A stretch of 55,533 nt of DNA from positions 1 through 55,533 of the forward strand of contig SFPN01000012.1 of NCBI GenBank assembly GCA_004551945.1, read 5' to 3'. This DNA is from Clostridiales bacterium (GTDB lineage Bacteria; Bacillota; Clostridia; Oscillospirales; Oscillospiraceae). A model generated the notes under the pieces. The model did no database searches and was not told the DNA's origin. It saw nothing but the letters and a program-made list of their open reading frames with translations. Below, in pieces: positions 24,296 through 33,251 of the stretch (positions are counted from its first letter, which is position 1; each line of letters opens with the position of its first letter). The translations under genes and the position numbers were made by a program.

Positions 24296-25789
24296 ATGAA
24301 TCTCATGCTTCCTACCGCGCGGCGTAAGGATGGCGAGAAACAGCCCTGTATCAAAATCTGGAAGTTCGACCTTCGTATTCCTTTCATTCACTACGAATGG
24401 GAAATTCCCGAAATGATCCAGGCCTGCGTCGTGTTCATGACCGGCTCTGCCGCAACGGCGTATCTGCAAGACTTATTTGGTTTCACGTTTGAATTGGCAC
24501 TGTCCATCGTGTTTGTCCATGAGCTGCTGTACATGGTCAACAACACCCTGGGCGACCCCCTGATCGGCGGCTGGATTACCCCCGCGGTCCCGCTGATCAC
24601 CGCATTCCTGCTGAACTTTGAAGGCACAGAGAGAATGTGGGCTCTGACCAGCATGGAGCTGGTTCTGGGTCTCATGTATGTTATCCTCGGTATCACCGGC
24701 ATCGCTCAGAAGCTGGTCGACGTCTGCCCCCAGTCTCTGAAAGGCGGCATCCTAATCGGAGCCGGCTTCGCAGCTTGTGTAGGCCCATATGGCTTCAAAG
24801 CAGTGGATGCTGGCGGCAAGGGCTTCTTCATGTATCCCATTTCCTGGTCCATCGGCTGCTGCTTCGGCATCTTCCTGCTGTTCTCCCAGGGCTTCGGCAA
24901 GCTGAAGTTCTCCAGCAAGAACCCCATCGTCAAGCTGCTGACCAAGGCCGGCTTCGTGCCTTCCATCATCCTGGGCGGTATCATCGCCTGGATCATCGGC
25001 GAGTGCCCCCTGCCCGACTTCTCCACCGTTACCAGCTTCTGGTTTAACCCCATCCCCGGCCTGACCTGGGTCTGGAAGAACTTCTCCATCATCGGCGTCG
25101 GTATTCATCCTCAGATTCTGGTTCAGACTATCCCCATGGCTGTTATGTGCTACGTTATCGCATTCGGCGATATCGTCGGCGGCACCGCATTCATGGAGGA
25201 TACCAAGCGGTATCGTCAGGACGAGTACATCGACGTCTCCCCCGACCGTACCAATATCTGCTGCGGTATCCGTAACCTGATCGAGGCTTTCTTCAGCCCC
25301 ACCTGCACCATGTCTGGTCCCCTGTGGTCTGCTATGACCGTGTCCGTGGCAGAACGTTATAAGACCGGCAAGGAAAACATGTACTCCATCTTCGGTGGTT
25401 CCTGCACCTTCAACACCACCAAGTGGATCTGCCAGCTGATCGTGCCTCTGATGGCACTGATTAAGCCCATCCTGCCTCTGGCAATGGCTCAGACCCTGAT
25501 CATCCAGGCATTCGGTTCCTTCTACGTGGGCATGAACATGTGCCGCACCAACGTGGAACGTGGCTGCGCTGGTATCACCGCTGGCGCCATCGCAACCTGC
25601 GCTAACCCCTCTTACGGCCTGTTTGTTGGTATCATCCTGGCTATCTTCATCGAGTTCCTGGGCACCAACAAGAAGGAGCGCCGTCAGCTCGTGGAAGAGG
25701 GCATCGACATCTACGTCAAGTCCTGCAACGACCTGCTGGCTGAGCAGGATGCCAAGGCTGAGGCTAAGGCTGCTGCTAAGAGATCTTAA
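24296..25789 (+). CDS. Multi-spanning membrane permease, NCS2/SulP-like, substrate unknown
   Basis: A 497-aa integral membrane protein with about 12 hydrophobic segments. The start at 24296 follows TTAGGAGGGAAAGTA. Short stretches recall the NCS2/SLC26 permease fold: ITPAVPLITAFLL, SLKGGILIGAGFAACVGPYG, and IAFGDIVGGTAFMEDTKRYR followed by a conserved Cys/Pro-rich IEAFFSPTCTMSGPLWSAM. The tail is cytoplasmic, charged and Ala/Lys-rich. Codons such as CGT, GCT and GGT are used more than in neighbours, as in highly expressed genes. It stands alone with a strong promoter, long leader and terminator. The family is a tentative call; sugar, nucleobase or anion substrates cannot be told apart here. 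Confidence 0.6.
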   Translation: MNLMLPTARRKDGEKQPCIKIWKFDLRIPFIHYEWEIPEMIQACVVFMTGSAATAYLQDLFGFTFELALSIVFVHELLYMVNNTLGDPLIGGWITPAVPLITAFLLNFEGTERMWALTSMELVLGLMYVILGITGIAQKLVDVCPQSLKGGILIGAGFAACVGPYGFKAVDAGGKGFFMYPISWSIGCCFGIFLLFSQGFGKLKFSSKNPIVKLLTKAGFVPSIILGGIIAWIIGECPLPDFSTVTSFWFNPIPGLTWVWKNFSIIGVGIHPQILVQTIPMAVMCYVIAFGDIVGGTAFMEDTKRYRQDEYIDVSPDRTNICCGIRNLIEAFFSPTCTMSGPLWSAMTVSVAERYKTGKENMYSIFGGSCTFNTTKWICQLIVPLMALIKPILPLAMAQTLIIQAFGSFYVGMNMCRTNVERGCAGITAGAIATCANPSYGLFVGIILAIFIEFLGTNKKERRQLVEEGIDIYVKSCNDLLAEQDAKAEAKAAAKRS

Positions 25790-25840
25790 GCTGAACCAAA
25801 CGATTCTCACTATTTTCTCTTTTCTGAATGATGCAAATGA

Positions 25841-25878
25841 ACACGGCGCTTCCGATTTTCGGAAGCGCCGTGTCATTT
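25841..25878 (+). terminator. Terminator of the permease gene
   Basis: Perfect 15-bp stem 25841-25855 / 25859-25873 with a 3-nt loop, followed by CATTTTT. Confidence 0.92.
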
Positions 25879-25892
25879 TTATGCAGAGCGTA

Positions 25893-25924
25893 AAAAATGG
25901 GTCTCCGGAAGGGAGACCCGTTTT
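25893..25924 (-). terminator. Terminator of dcd
   Basis: Minus strand AAAACGGGTCTCC / GGAGACCCATTTTTT, directly after the dcd stop codon. Confidence 0.88.
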
Positions 25925-25926
25925 GC

Positions 25927-26457
25927 TTATTTGTCGGTGTTCAAAAAATCCTTGTACAGCATGCTGGGCTGCACGCCGGTGTTGTTCTGGTACTTGCCGG
26001 AGTCGTACTTCTGGTACTCCCCCTGGATGGTGTGGTAATAGATCTGGCAGATCTCAACCCCCGGATAGATAACAATAGGGTGGATGCAGTGCATCTCCAG
26101 GGTCCAGTACCCGGCAAAGCCCACGTCCCCGAACCCTGCCGTCACATGGACGAAGAGGCCCAGCCGGCCCACGGAGGAGCGCCCCTCCAGCATGGGCACG
26201 AACCGGTCGGTCCTGGTGTACTCCAGGGTGCGGCCCAGGTAGAGGCGGTTGGGCTCCAGTAGCAGACCCTCGGGAGGGATGGTCAGGCGGCGCACGGGAT
26301 TGTCCTTTTTCATGTCCAGCACGTCGGTGTCGTAGACCAGCAGCTCGTCCGACAGGCGGAGATTGTAGCTGTTGGGGTTAAGCTGGGACGGGTGATAGGG
26401 CTGGATGATGATATCCCCGCCCAGGTTTTTCTTGATTTCCTCTCCTGACAGCAGCAT
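25927..26457 (-). CDS. dcd: dCTP deaminase
   Basis: A 176-aa enzyme that deaminates dCTP to dUTP, feeding dTMP synthesis. The family motifs are clear: QLNPNSYNLRLSDELLVYD, the catalytic block LEGRSSVGRLGLFVHVTAGF (about 89-108) and GYWTLEMHCIHPIVIYPGVE with the catalytic Glu. The tail KYQNNTGVQPSMLYKDF is typical of the trimeric enzymes. Whether it is mono- or bifunctional (with dUTPase activity) cannot be told by eye. It lies downstream of a DUF3870 gene on the same strand, about 60 bp away. Confidence 0.94.
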   Translation of the reverse strand: MLLSGEEIKKNLGGDIIIQPYHPSQLNPNSYNLRLSDELLVYDTDVLDMKKDNPVRRLTIPPEGLLLEPNRLYLGRTLEYTRTDRFVPMLEGRSSVGRLGLFVHVTAGFGDVGFAGYWTLEMHCIHPIVIYPGVEICQIYYHTIQGEYQKYDSGKYQNNTGVQPSMLYKDFLNTDK

Positions 26458-26519
26458 GAGAGACCCTCCTGACCGTTCTTGATTTCTGTATTCTATATAT
26501 TATAATAGTTATGTCCCGT

Positions 26520-26852
26520 TTACCGGACGGGTCCGCCCAGGCCGGTGCGCTGGATCTCGCTGAACTGGGCGCAGATGCCCTTAAAGCAGGTCTGCAAGGC
26601 CTTGCGCAGGTGGCCGTAGTAGGTGCGGCTCAGGGTTTCCACCAGGGCGTCCGGCCCCTGGTGCAGGTCATAGCCGGTGAGCAGCTTCCGGACAAACCGG
26701 CGGCCCAGCTCCGTGGCCATGGTGCAGTCTGCGTCCAGGATGATCCCCTGGGGAAACTGGACGGTGACCACCAGAACCAGGTGGTTATAGAGCTTTTGGG
26801 CGGTGGTGTTGTCGGGCAGCTTGGCGTAGCCGGATAAAAATACCGTTTCCAT
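26520..26852 (-). CDS. DUF3870 family protein
   Basis: A 110-aa protein matching DUF3870, a small cytoplasmic family of unknown function common in Firmicutes. Characteristic stretches are FLSGYAKLPDNTTAQKLYNH, GIILDADCTMATELGRRFVR and the Leu/Tyr-rich LLTGYDLHQGPDALVE. The start follows CTGGAGGTTCCCT. It precedes dcd on the same strand; whether they share a transcript is uncertain. Confidence 0.85.
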   Translation of the reverse strand: METVFLSGYAKLPDNTTAQKLYNHLVLVVTVQFPQGIILDADCTMATELGRRFVRKLLTGYDLHQGPDALVETLSRTYYGHLRKALQTCFKGICAQFSEIQRTGLGGPVR

Positions 26853-26885
26853 AGGGAACCTCCAGGTGCTAGAACGTCTTGTTTC

Positions 26886-26914
26886 ACTGTATCATAGGGG
26901 AGGGGGGATGTCAA
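26886..26914 (-). promoter_or_regulatory. Probable promoter of the DUF3870 gene
   Basis: Minus strand perfect TTGACA (26914-26909), 17-bp spacer, TACAGT (26891-26886). A better-looking TATGAT overlaps the spacer but at only 12 bp from the -35. Confidence 0.55.
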
Positions 26915-27057
26915 GAACGGGCCAGAGAGACGGAACGTTGCAGGAAAAATGGAGATTAGTTTAGGATAACTGGGTGGAAGCACCAAGAGGAAAAAGTAAA
27001 AAGGAAGTAAAAACTGGGAAAATGCCTGAAAATCTCGAAAAAATTTGGCTTGGCTTG

Positions 27058-27086
27058 TTGACATTCTGTTTTCCGAGCGCGATAAT
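27058..27086 (+). promoter_or_regulatory. Strong promoter of the RnfB-like/PFOR/NfnB operon
   Basis: Perfect TTGACA (27058-27063), 17-bp spacer, GATAAT (27081-27086), about 54 bp before the first start codon, behind an AT-rich upstream region. Confidence 0.9.
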
Positions 27087-27139
27087 GGCAATGGAATTTA
27101 AACCACCCTCGCAAAGCAATAGAAGGATGTGAGATACGT

Positions 27140-28228
27140 ATGCAACCAATCAATGAGAAGCATGAGATCCCCTTTATCAAGTGCTCCGGTTGCGCAGCCG
27201 GTAAGTCCCGTCTGAAGATCTACGCCACCTGTGAGGAAGCCGTCAAGTCCGGTTTCCTGGCAGGGGAATGTCAGTACGGATGCGTGGGCGCCGGCTCCTG
27301 CGTGGCTGCCTGCACCAAGGGAGCCCTGCGCATGGTGGACGGCACCGTGGAGCTGGACAAGGAAAAGTGCGACGGTTGCGGCGACTGCGCCGAGGCCTGC
27401 GTGCAGAAGTTGATCCACATGGTCCCCGACGATGTGAGCAACTTCGTTCCCTGCTCCAACCAGGATGAGGAGGAGATTGCCCTCCGTCTGTGCGGTCACA
27501 GCTGCATCGGCTGCGGCGACTGCGCCGAGGCATGTCCCGAAGAGGCCATCACCATCGTTGACAACTGTGCGGTCATCGACTACGAGAAGTGCGTGGGCTG
27601 CGCTGCCTGCACCGTCTCCTGCCGCAAGAAGATCATCGTGGACACCTACCACGACCTGACCAAGCTCAAGTCCACCACGGCCTTTATCCGCTGTCGCGGC
27701 GGCTGGCACAATCACGACGTCTACGTGAAGGCCGGCGCCACCAACTGCCGGGAGGCCTCCAAGCTGGACCTGGACGGTCACTGTTCCTATGGCTGCGCCG
27801 GCTTCGGCGACTGCGCCAGAGCCTGCCGGTTCGACGCCATTGAGATCACCGGCGGCACCGCCAAGGTTAACCCCGATAAGTGCGTGGGCTGCACCGCCTG
27901 CGTGCACGTATGTCCCCAGGAGCTGCCCATCATCGTGCCTTACAAGGGCGCGAAGCTGGTGCCCTGCGCTTCCCAGGACGACCCCGAAACCCGCAAGAAG
28001 CTGTGCTGGGTCAGCTGCATCGGCTGCGGCGACTGCGCCGCCAACTGCCCCGATGAGCTCATCCACATGGAGAACGGCCGGGCTGTTATTACCCCCGATC
28101 GCTGCGAAGACTGCAACATCTGCTCCTATGTCTGCCCCAACGGCGTGATCACCGCCCGGGAGATGCCGGAGTATACTTATGTTCAGGTTCGTGCCATGGC
28201 AGCACAGAAAGGAGGCGCGGCGAAATGA
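27140..28228 (+). CDS. Duplicated RnfB-like polyferredoxin with eight [4Fe-4S] Cys quartets
   Basis: A 362-aa soluble iron-sulfur protein, first gene of the operon. It is a tandem duplication of the RnfB ferredoxin region, without RnfB's N-terminal membrane helix. Each half begins with F-I-x-C (FIKCSGC at 12-18; FIRCRGG at 182-188) and has one RnfB-type quartet C-x3-C-x5-C-x3-C (C44/48/54/58; C215/219/225/229). Three ferredoxin quartets C-x2-C-x2-C-x3-C follow (C77-87, C122-132, C151-161; C248-258, C293-303, C322-332). Up to eight [4Fe-4S] clusters could form an electron wire. The start follows AGAAGGATGTGAG, and the stop overlaps the PFOR start (ATGA). Accepting electrons from PFOR and passing them to the NfnB-like protein is inference from context. 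Confidence 0.85.
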   Translation: MQPINEKHEIPFIKCSGCAAGKSRLKIYATCEEAVKSGFLAGECQYGCVGAGSCVAACTKGALRMVDGTVELDKEKCDGCGDCAEACVQKLIHMVPDDVSNFVPCSNQDEEEIALRLCGHSCIGCGDCAEACPEEAITIVDNCAVIDYEKCVGCAACTVSCRKKIIVDTYHDLTKLKSTTAFIRCRGGWHNHDVYVKAGATNCREASKLDLDGHCSYGCAGFGDCARACRFDAIEITGGTAKVNPDKCVGCTACVHVCPQELPIIVPYKGAKLVPCASQDDPETRKKLCWVSCIGCGDCAANCPDELIHMENGRAVITPDRCEDCNICSYVCPNGVITAREMPEYTYVQVRAMAAQKGGAAK

Positions 28229-31200
28229 AAGACAAGAGACCCTTTAAGAGCATGGACGCCAACACGGCGGCCGGCCATGTAGCATATGCATTCACCGAAG
28301 TCGCGGCAATCTACCCCATCACCCCCTCCTCCCCCATGGCGGAGCACGTGGATGAATGGGCCAACCAGGACCGGAAGAACATCTTCGGCAACAAGGTGAA
28401 GATCGTGGAGATGGAGTCCGAGGCAGGCGCCGCCGGCGCTGTCCACGGCTCTCTGTCCACCGGCGCTCTCACCACCACCTTCACCGCCTCCCAGGGCCTG
28501 CTGCTGATGATCCCCAACCTGTATAAGATCGCCGGTGAGGGCCTGCCCGGTGTGTTCCACGTGGCAGCCCGTACCCTGACCACCCACGCTCTGTCCATCT
28601 TCGGCGACCATCAGGACGTGATGGCCTGCCGGGGCACCGGCATGGCCATGCTGGCCGCCGGCACCCCCCAGGAGGTTATGGACCTGGCTCCCGTTTCCCA
28701 TCTGTCCGCCATCCAGGCCAGCATGGGCTTCATCAACTTCTTCGACGGCTTCCGCACCTCCCACGAGATCCAGAAGCTGCGCACCTGGGACTATGAGGAT
28801 CTGAAGGACATGGTGGACTGGGACGCTCTGGCCAGCTTCCGTGCCCACGCAAACCTGCCCCATCACCCCTATCACCGCGGCTCCAACGAGCCCCCGGAGA
28901 CCTTCTTCCAGCACAGAGAGGCTTCCAACCCCATGTACGACAACCTGGTGGACATCGTGGTGGGCAACCTGAACAAGGTCAACGAGAAGATCGGCACCAA
29001 CTACAAGCCCTTTAACTACTACGGCGCACCCGACGCCACCGACGTGGTGGTGGCCATGGGCTCCGTCTGCGGCACCCTGGAGGAGGTCGTGGACGTGCTC
29101 ACCGCCCAGGGCAAGAAGGTTGGCGTGCTGGAGGTTCACCTGTACCGTCCCTTCTCCGCCAAGCACATGCTCTCCGAGCTGCCTGAGACCGTGGAGCGCA
29201 TCGCCGTTCTGGACCGCACCAAGGAGCCCGGCGCCTTCGGTGAGCCTCTGTATCTGGACGTGGCCGCTGTCCTCAGCGACGCCGGCCGCACCAACATCCG
29301 GGTCATCGGCGGCCGCTACGGCCTGTCCTCCAAGGACACCACCCCTGCCGACATGTACTCCGTGTACCAGCACCTGGCCAAGGGCGGTCACAACCACTTT
29401 ACCGTGAGCATCGTGGACGACGTGACCAACCTGTCCATCGAGAAGTGCGACTTCACCCTGCCCAGCGATCCCAACCAGAAGTCTGTGAAGATCTGGGGCA
29501 TCGGCTCCGATGGTCTGGTGGGTGCTTCCAAGAACACCTCCAAGATCATCGGCGACCACACCGACAACTATGTGCAGGCTTACTTCCAGTACGACTCCAA
29601 GAAGTCCGGCGGCCTGACCATCAGCCACCTGCGCTTCGGTGACAAGCCCATCCGCTCCTCCTACTATGTGGGCGACGCGGACTGCGTCATCTGCGGCAAC
29701 CCCGCCTACATCGGCAAGTATGATATGGTCCGGGACGTGAAGCCCGGCGGCATCTTCATGCTCAACTGCGACTGGGAGGGCGAGGAGCTGGAGGCCCGTC
29801 TGCCCGCTGACATCAAGCGCGCCATCGCCCGGAAGAACATCAAGTTCTACACCTGCGACGCCGTGAACATCGCCCGCAGCCTGGGTCTGAAGGGCCGCAT
29901 CAACACCATCATCCAGTCCGCTTACTTCAAGCTGGCTGACCTGATCCCCGCTGAAGACGCCATCGAGTACATGAAGCAGGGCATCATCAACGACTACGGC
30001 GCCAAGGGCCAGAACATCGTGGACATGAACGTGGCCGCCGTCATGGCCGGCCAGACCGCCGCCAAGCAGGTGGAGGTCCCCGCCAGCTGGGCCGACGCCC
30101 AGGACGCGCCCGCTGCCGAGCTGAAGCTGAATACCGTGAACAGCGAGCAGGACGCCTACGTCCGCAACATCCTCATTCCCACCAACAACCTGGAGGGCGA
30201 CGCACTGCCCGTCTCCGCCTTCCTGCCCTATGTCACCGGTAAGGTTCCCTCCGGCACCTCCGCCTTCGAGAAGCGCGGCATCGCCGTGGACATCCCCGTG
30301 TGGCACTCCGAGAACTGCACCCAGTGTAACTGGTGCTCCACCGTCTGCCCCCACGCCGTCATCCGTCCCTTCGTCCTGGAAGAGAAGGACGCAGAGGGCC
30401 TCACCACCGTGGAGAGCAAGACCGAGCCTGGCAAGCGCTTCCTGATCGCCGTCTCCGCTGAGGACTGCACCGCCTGCGGCTCCTGCGTGGAGATGTGCCC
30501 CGCCCGCGGCAAGGCGCTGTCCATGGAGCGCGCCGACCACCGGATGCACGCCGACCAGGAGATCTTCGAGTATGCCAAGAAGGTGGGCGTCCAGAAGGGC
30601 TCCGACAAGAACGTGAAGACCTCTCAGTTCCTGCGGCCTTACCTGGAGTACTCCGGCGCATGCCCCGGCTGCGGCGAGACGCCTTACGCCAAGATGGTGA
30701 CCCAGCTCTTCGGCGACCACGCCATCATCGCCAACGCCACCGGCTGCTCCTCCATCTGGGGCGCATCCGTGCCCAGCATGCCTTACGTCATCGACGAGAA
30801 GGGCCACGGTCCCGCCTGGGCCAACTCCCTGTTCGAGGACAACGCTGAGTTCGGCTACGGCATGTCCGTCAGCATGCGCGCCCGCCGGGACGCCATGAAG
30901 ACCGTGGTGGAGCGTCTGGCTGCCAACCGCGCCTTCGCTGGTACCGCCGGCGCCTGGCTGGAAAAGATGAACACCCCCGACGCAGCCGGCCTGGGCAACG
31001 CCCTGGTGGAGCTGTGCAAGGTCTATCCTGAAAACGAAGACGCCGCCTATGTCATCCAGAACGCCGACCTGCTGCCTCGTCCCTCCATGTGGATCTTCGG
31101 CGGCGACGGCTGGGCCTACGACATCGGCTACGGCGGCCTGGACCACATCCTGGCCTCCCAGGAGAACTTCAACGTCCTGGTCTTCGACACCGAGGTTTAC

Positions 31201-31755
31201 TCCAACACCGGCGGTCAGTCCTCCAAGGCAACCCCCACCGGCGCTGTGGCTCAGTTCGCCGCCGGCGGCAAGCCCACCGGCAAGAAGGATCTGGCCCAGA
31301 TCGCCATGACCTCCGGCCATGTCTATGTGGCCCAGGTGGCCATGGGCGCCAACCCCGCTCAGACCCTCCGGGCGCTGAAGGAAGCTGAGAGCTATGATGG
31401 TCCCTCCCTGATCATCGCCTATGCTCCCTGTATCAACCACGGCATCAAGGCCGGCATGAACCGCTCCATGGTGGAGATGAAGAAGGCCGTCCGGGCCGGT
31501 TACTGGAACCTGCTGCGCTTCGATCCCCGTCTGGCTGCCGAGGGCAAGAACCCCCTGCAGATCGACAGCGCAAAGCCCAACGAAGAGTATAAGAGCTTCC
31601 TGAAGGGTGAGGTCCGTTACGCCTCCCTGAGCATGAAGAATCCCAGCCAGGCCGCCCAGCTCTTTGAAGAGTCCGAGAAGGCCGCTCTGGGCAGATATGA
31701 CAGCCTGATCAACAGACGGAACAGTCTGGAGCCGAAGGAGGGACAGGCGAAATGA
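28225..31755 (+). CDS. nifJ: Pyruvate:ferredoxin (flavodoxin) oxidoreductase
   Basis: A 1176-aa homodimeric PFOR that oxidises pyruvate with CoA to acetyl-CoA and CO2, reducing ferredoxin. Domain order is normal: pyruvate-binding domain I (YPITPSSPMAEHVDEWA, EAGAAGAVHGSLSTGAL), domains II-III, a two-cluster ferredoxin domain (CTQCNWCSTVCP near 698, CTACGSCVEMCP near 749), a proximal-cluster motif CPGCGETPYAK near 813, and the TPP domain with GDGWAYDIGYGGLDH near 961 and VYSNTGGQSSKATPTG. It overlaps both neighbours by ATGA, so the three genes are translated as a coupled set. It is the central enzyme of pyruvate fermentation in such anaerobes. Confidence 0.97.
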   Translation: MKDKRPFKSMDANTAAGHVAYAFTEVAAIYPITPSSPMAEHVDEWANQDRKNIFGNKVKIVEMESEAGAAGAVHGSLSTGALTTTFTASQGLLLMIPNLYKIAGEGLPGVFHVAARTLTTHALSIFGDHQDVMACRGTGMAMLAAGTPQEVMDLAPVSHLSAIQASMGFINFFDGFRTSHEIQKLRTWDYEDLKDMVDWDALASFRAHANLPHHPYHRGSNEPPETFFQHREASNPMYDNLVDIVVGNLNKVNEKIGTNYKPFNYYGAPDATDVVVAMGSVCGTLEEVVDVLTAQGKKVGVLEVHLYRPFSAKHMLSELPETVERIAVLDRTKEPGAFGEPLYLDVAAVLSDAGRTNIRVIGGRYGLSSKDTTPADMYSVYQHLAKGGHNHFTVSIVDDVTNLSIEKCDFTLPSDPNQKSVKIWGIGSDGLVGASKNTSKIIGDHTDNYVQAYFQYDSKKSGGLTISHLRFGDKPIRSSYYVGDADCVICGNPAYIGKYDMVRDVKPGGIFMLNCDWEGEELEARLPADIKRAIARKNIKFYTCDAVNIARSLGLKGRINTIIQSAYFKLADLIPAEDAIEYMKQGIINDYGAKGQNIVDMNVAAVMAGQTAAKQVEVPASWADAQDAPAAELKLNTVNSEQDAYVRNILIPTNNLEGDALPVSAFLPYVTGKVPSGTSAFEKRGIAVDIPVWHSENCTQCNWCSTVCPHAVIRPFVLEEKDAEGLTTVESKTEPGKRFLIAVSAEDCTACGSCVEMCPARGKALSMERADHRMHADQEIFEYAKKVGVQKGSDKNVKTSQFLRPYLEYSGACPGCGETPYAKMVTQLFGDHAIIANATGCSSIWGASVPSMPYVIDEKGHGPAWANSLFEDNAEFGYGMSVSMRARRDAMKTVVERLAANRAFAGTAGAWLEKMNTPDAAGLGNALVELCKVYPENEDAAYVIQNADLLPRPSMWIFGGDGWAYDIGYGGLDHILASQENFNVLVFDTEVYSNTGGQSSKATPTGAVAQFAAGGKPTGKKDLAQIAMTSGHVYVAQVAMGANPAQTLRALKEAESYDGPSLIIAYAPCINHGIKAGMNRSMVEMKKAVRAGYWNLLRFDPRLAAEGKNPLQIDSAKPNEEYKSFLKGEVRYASLSMKNPSQAAQLFEESEKAALGRYDSLINRRNSLEPKEGQAK

Positions 31756-33119
31756 TTAACAACGTAAGAGAAAGAAATCCCATGCCCGAGCAGGACCGTG
31801 CGGTCCGTCTGACCAACTTCAACGAGGTTGCTCTGGGCTATACTGAGGCAGACGCCATCCGCGAGGCCATGCGCTGCCTGAAGTGCCGCAAAAAGCCCTG
31901 CACCGTGGGCTGCCCCATCAACCAGCAGATCCCCGAGTTCATCGCCCGGGTGGCTGAGGGCGACTTTGAAGGCGCTTACGAGATCATCACCGTGAGAAGC
32001 TGCATGCCCTCCATCTGCGGCCGTGTCTGCCCCCAGGAGCAGCAGTGCGAGAAGAACTGCGCCCAGGGCGTCCGGGGCGAAGCAGTTGGCATCGGCCGCC
32101 TGGAGCGGTTCGTTGCTGACTGGCACGCCGCCCGCACCGCCGTCTCCGCCCCCCAGGTGGAGAAGAAGGGCAAGAAGGTGGCCGTCATCGGCTCCGGCCC
32201 TGCGGGCATCGCCTGCGCCGGGGACCTGGCTTCCCTGGGCTATGACGTCACCGTCTTTGAAAAGCTCAGCTACGCCGGCGGTATCCTCACCTACGGCATC
32301 CCCCAGTTCGTCCTGCCCAACAGCGTGGTGGACCGGGAGATCGAGACCCTGAAGGCCCGTGGCGTGGAGATCGTCACCAGCGCACCCATCGACAAGAACA
32401 AGAGCATCGACGCTCTGTTTGCCGAGGGCTATGAGGCCGTTTTCGTGGGCAACGGTGCTGACGTGCCCCAGACCCCCAGAGGGCTGGACACCAGCCTCAC
32501 CGGCGTGTGGTCTGCCAACGACTACCTGACCGAGGTCAACCTGAACACCGAGAACCTGCCTGAGAACATCAAGTCCGCCAAGCGGGTCCTGGTGGTGGGC
32601 GGCGGCAACGTGGCCGTGGACGCTGTGCGCTGCGCCAAGCGTCTGGGCGCGGAGACCATCATGGTCTACCGCCGCACCCTGGCTGAGGCGCCTGCCCGCC
32701 GGGACGAGATCGAGCACACCAGAGAAGAGGACATCGAGATCAAGGAGCTGACCAACCCCGTGGAGTGCTACGGCAAGGACGGCGTCCTGGTGGGTGTCAA
32801 GTGCGAGAAGATGGTCCTGGGCGAGCCCGACGCTTCCGGCCGCCGCAGCCCCGTGGGCACCGGCGAGTTCTTTGATGTGGCGTGTGACAACCTGGTGATC
32901 GCCACCGGTACCTCCTACAGTGAGGACGTGGTGGACACCACCACCGGCATCGACAAGGACAAGTGGGGCGGTATCGCTACCGATGACGACGGCAAGACCA
33001 GCCGTCCCGGCGTGTTCGCCGGCGGTGACGCGGTCACCGGTCCCCAGACCGTGGTCAAGGCCATGGGCGCTGGCAAGCGCGCCGCTGTGAGCATCGACCA
33101 GTATCTGTCCGCAAAATAA
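31752..33119 (+). CDS. NfnB/GltD-like NADPH-dependent flavoprotein oxidoreductase
   Basis: A 455-aa protein of the homotetrameric glutamate synthase/NfnB type. The N-terminus (NPMPEQDRAVRLTNFNEVAL) matches NfnB and the GltA group. Fe-S ligands are in RCLKCRKKPCTVGCP (C42, C45, C50, C54) and SICGRVCPQEQQCEKNC (C89, C93, C99, C103). The FAD site is VAVIGSGPAGIACAGDLASL and the NAD(P) site is VLVVGGGNVAVDAVRCAKRL with VYRRT. NfnB normally pairs with NfnA to couple NADH, NADPH and ferredoxin; no nfnA is present here. Its overlap with PFOR suggests that it links ferredoxin or PFOR electrons to NADP(H), which is inference. A glutamate synthase role is less likely in this setting. Confidence 0.88.
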   Translation: MINNVRERNPMPEQDRAVRLTNFNEVALGYTEADAIREAMRCLKCRKKPCTVGCPINQQIPEFIARVAEGDFEGAYEIITVRSCMPSICGRVCPQEQQCEKNCAQGVRGEAVGIGRLERFVADWHAARTAVSAPQVEKKGKKVAVIGSGPAGIACAGDLASLGYDVTVFEKLSYAGGILTYGIPQFVLPNSVVDREIETLKARGVEIVTSAPIDKNKSIDALFAEGYEAVFVGNGADVPQTPRGLDTSLTGVWSANDYLTEVNLNTENLPENIKSAKRVLVVGGGNVAVDAVRCAKRLGAETIMVYRRTLAEAPARRDEIEHTREEDIEIKELTNPVECYGKDGVLVGVKCEKMVLGEPDASGRRSPVGTGEFFDVACDNLVIATGTSYSEDVVDTTTGIDKDKWGGIATDDDGKTSRPGVFAGGDAVTGPQTVVKAMGAGKRAAVSIDQYLSAK

Positions 33120-33132
33120 GTCATCCCAAATC

Positions 33133-33169
33133 GCAGGGCCGGGACATAGCGTCCCGGCCCTGCTTTTTT
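33133..33169 (+). terminator. Terminator of the redox operon
   Basis: Perfect 13-bp stem GCAGGGCCGGGAC / GTCCCGGCCCTGC (33133-33145, 33151-33163) followed by six T. Confidence 0.95.
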
Positions 33170-33178
33170 AACTTTCTC

Positions 33179-33209
33179 TTGACTCTCCCACGGTGTCAGG
33201 GCTTATGCT
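33179..33209 (+). promoter_or_regulatory. MerR-type promoter with 19-bp spacer
   Basis: TTGACT (33179-33184) and TATGCT (33204-33209) are 19 bp apart, the over-long spacing typical of promoters untwisted by MerR-family activators. The spacer (CTCCCACGGTGTCAGGG) is a weak dyad and likely the operator for the regulator encoded next. Confidence 0.7.
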
Positions 33210-33251
33210 TTCCTTGCGCGCAGGAAAACACAGAAAAGCGAGGGGACCCCA

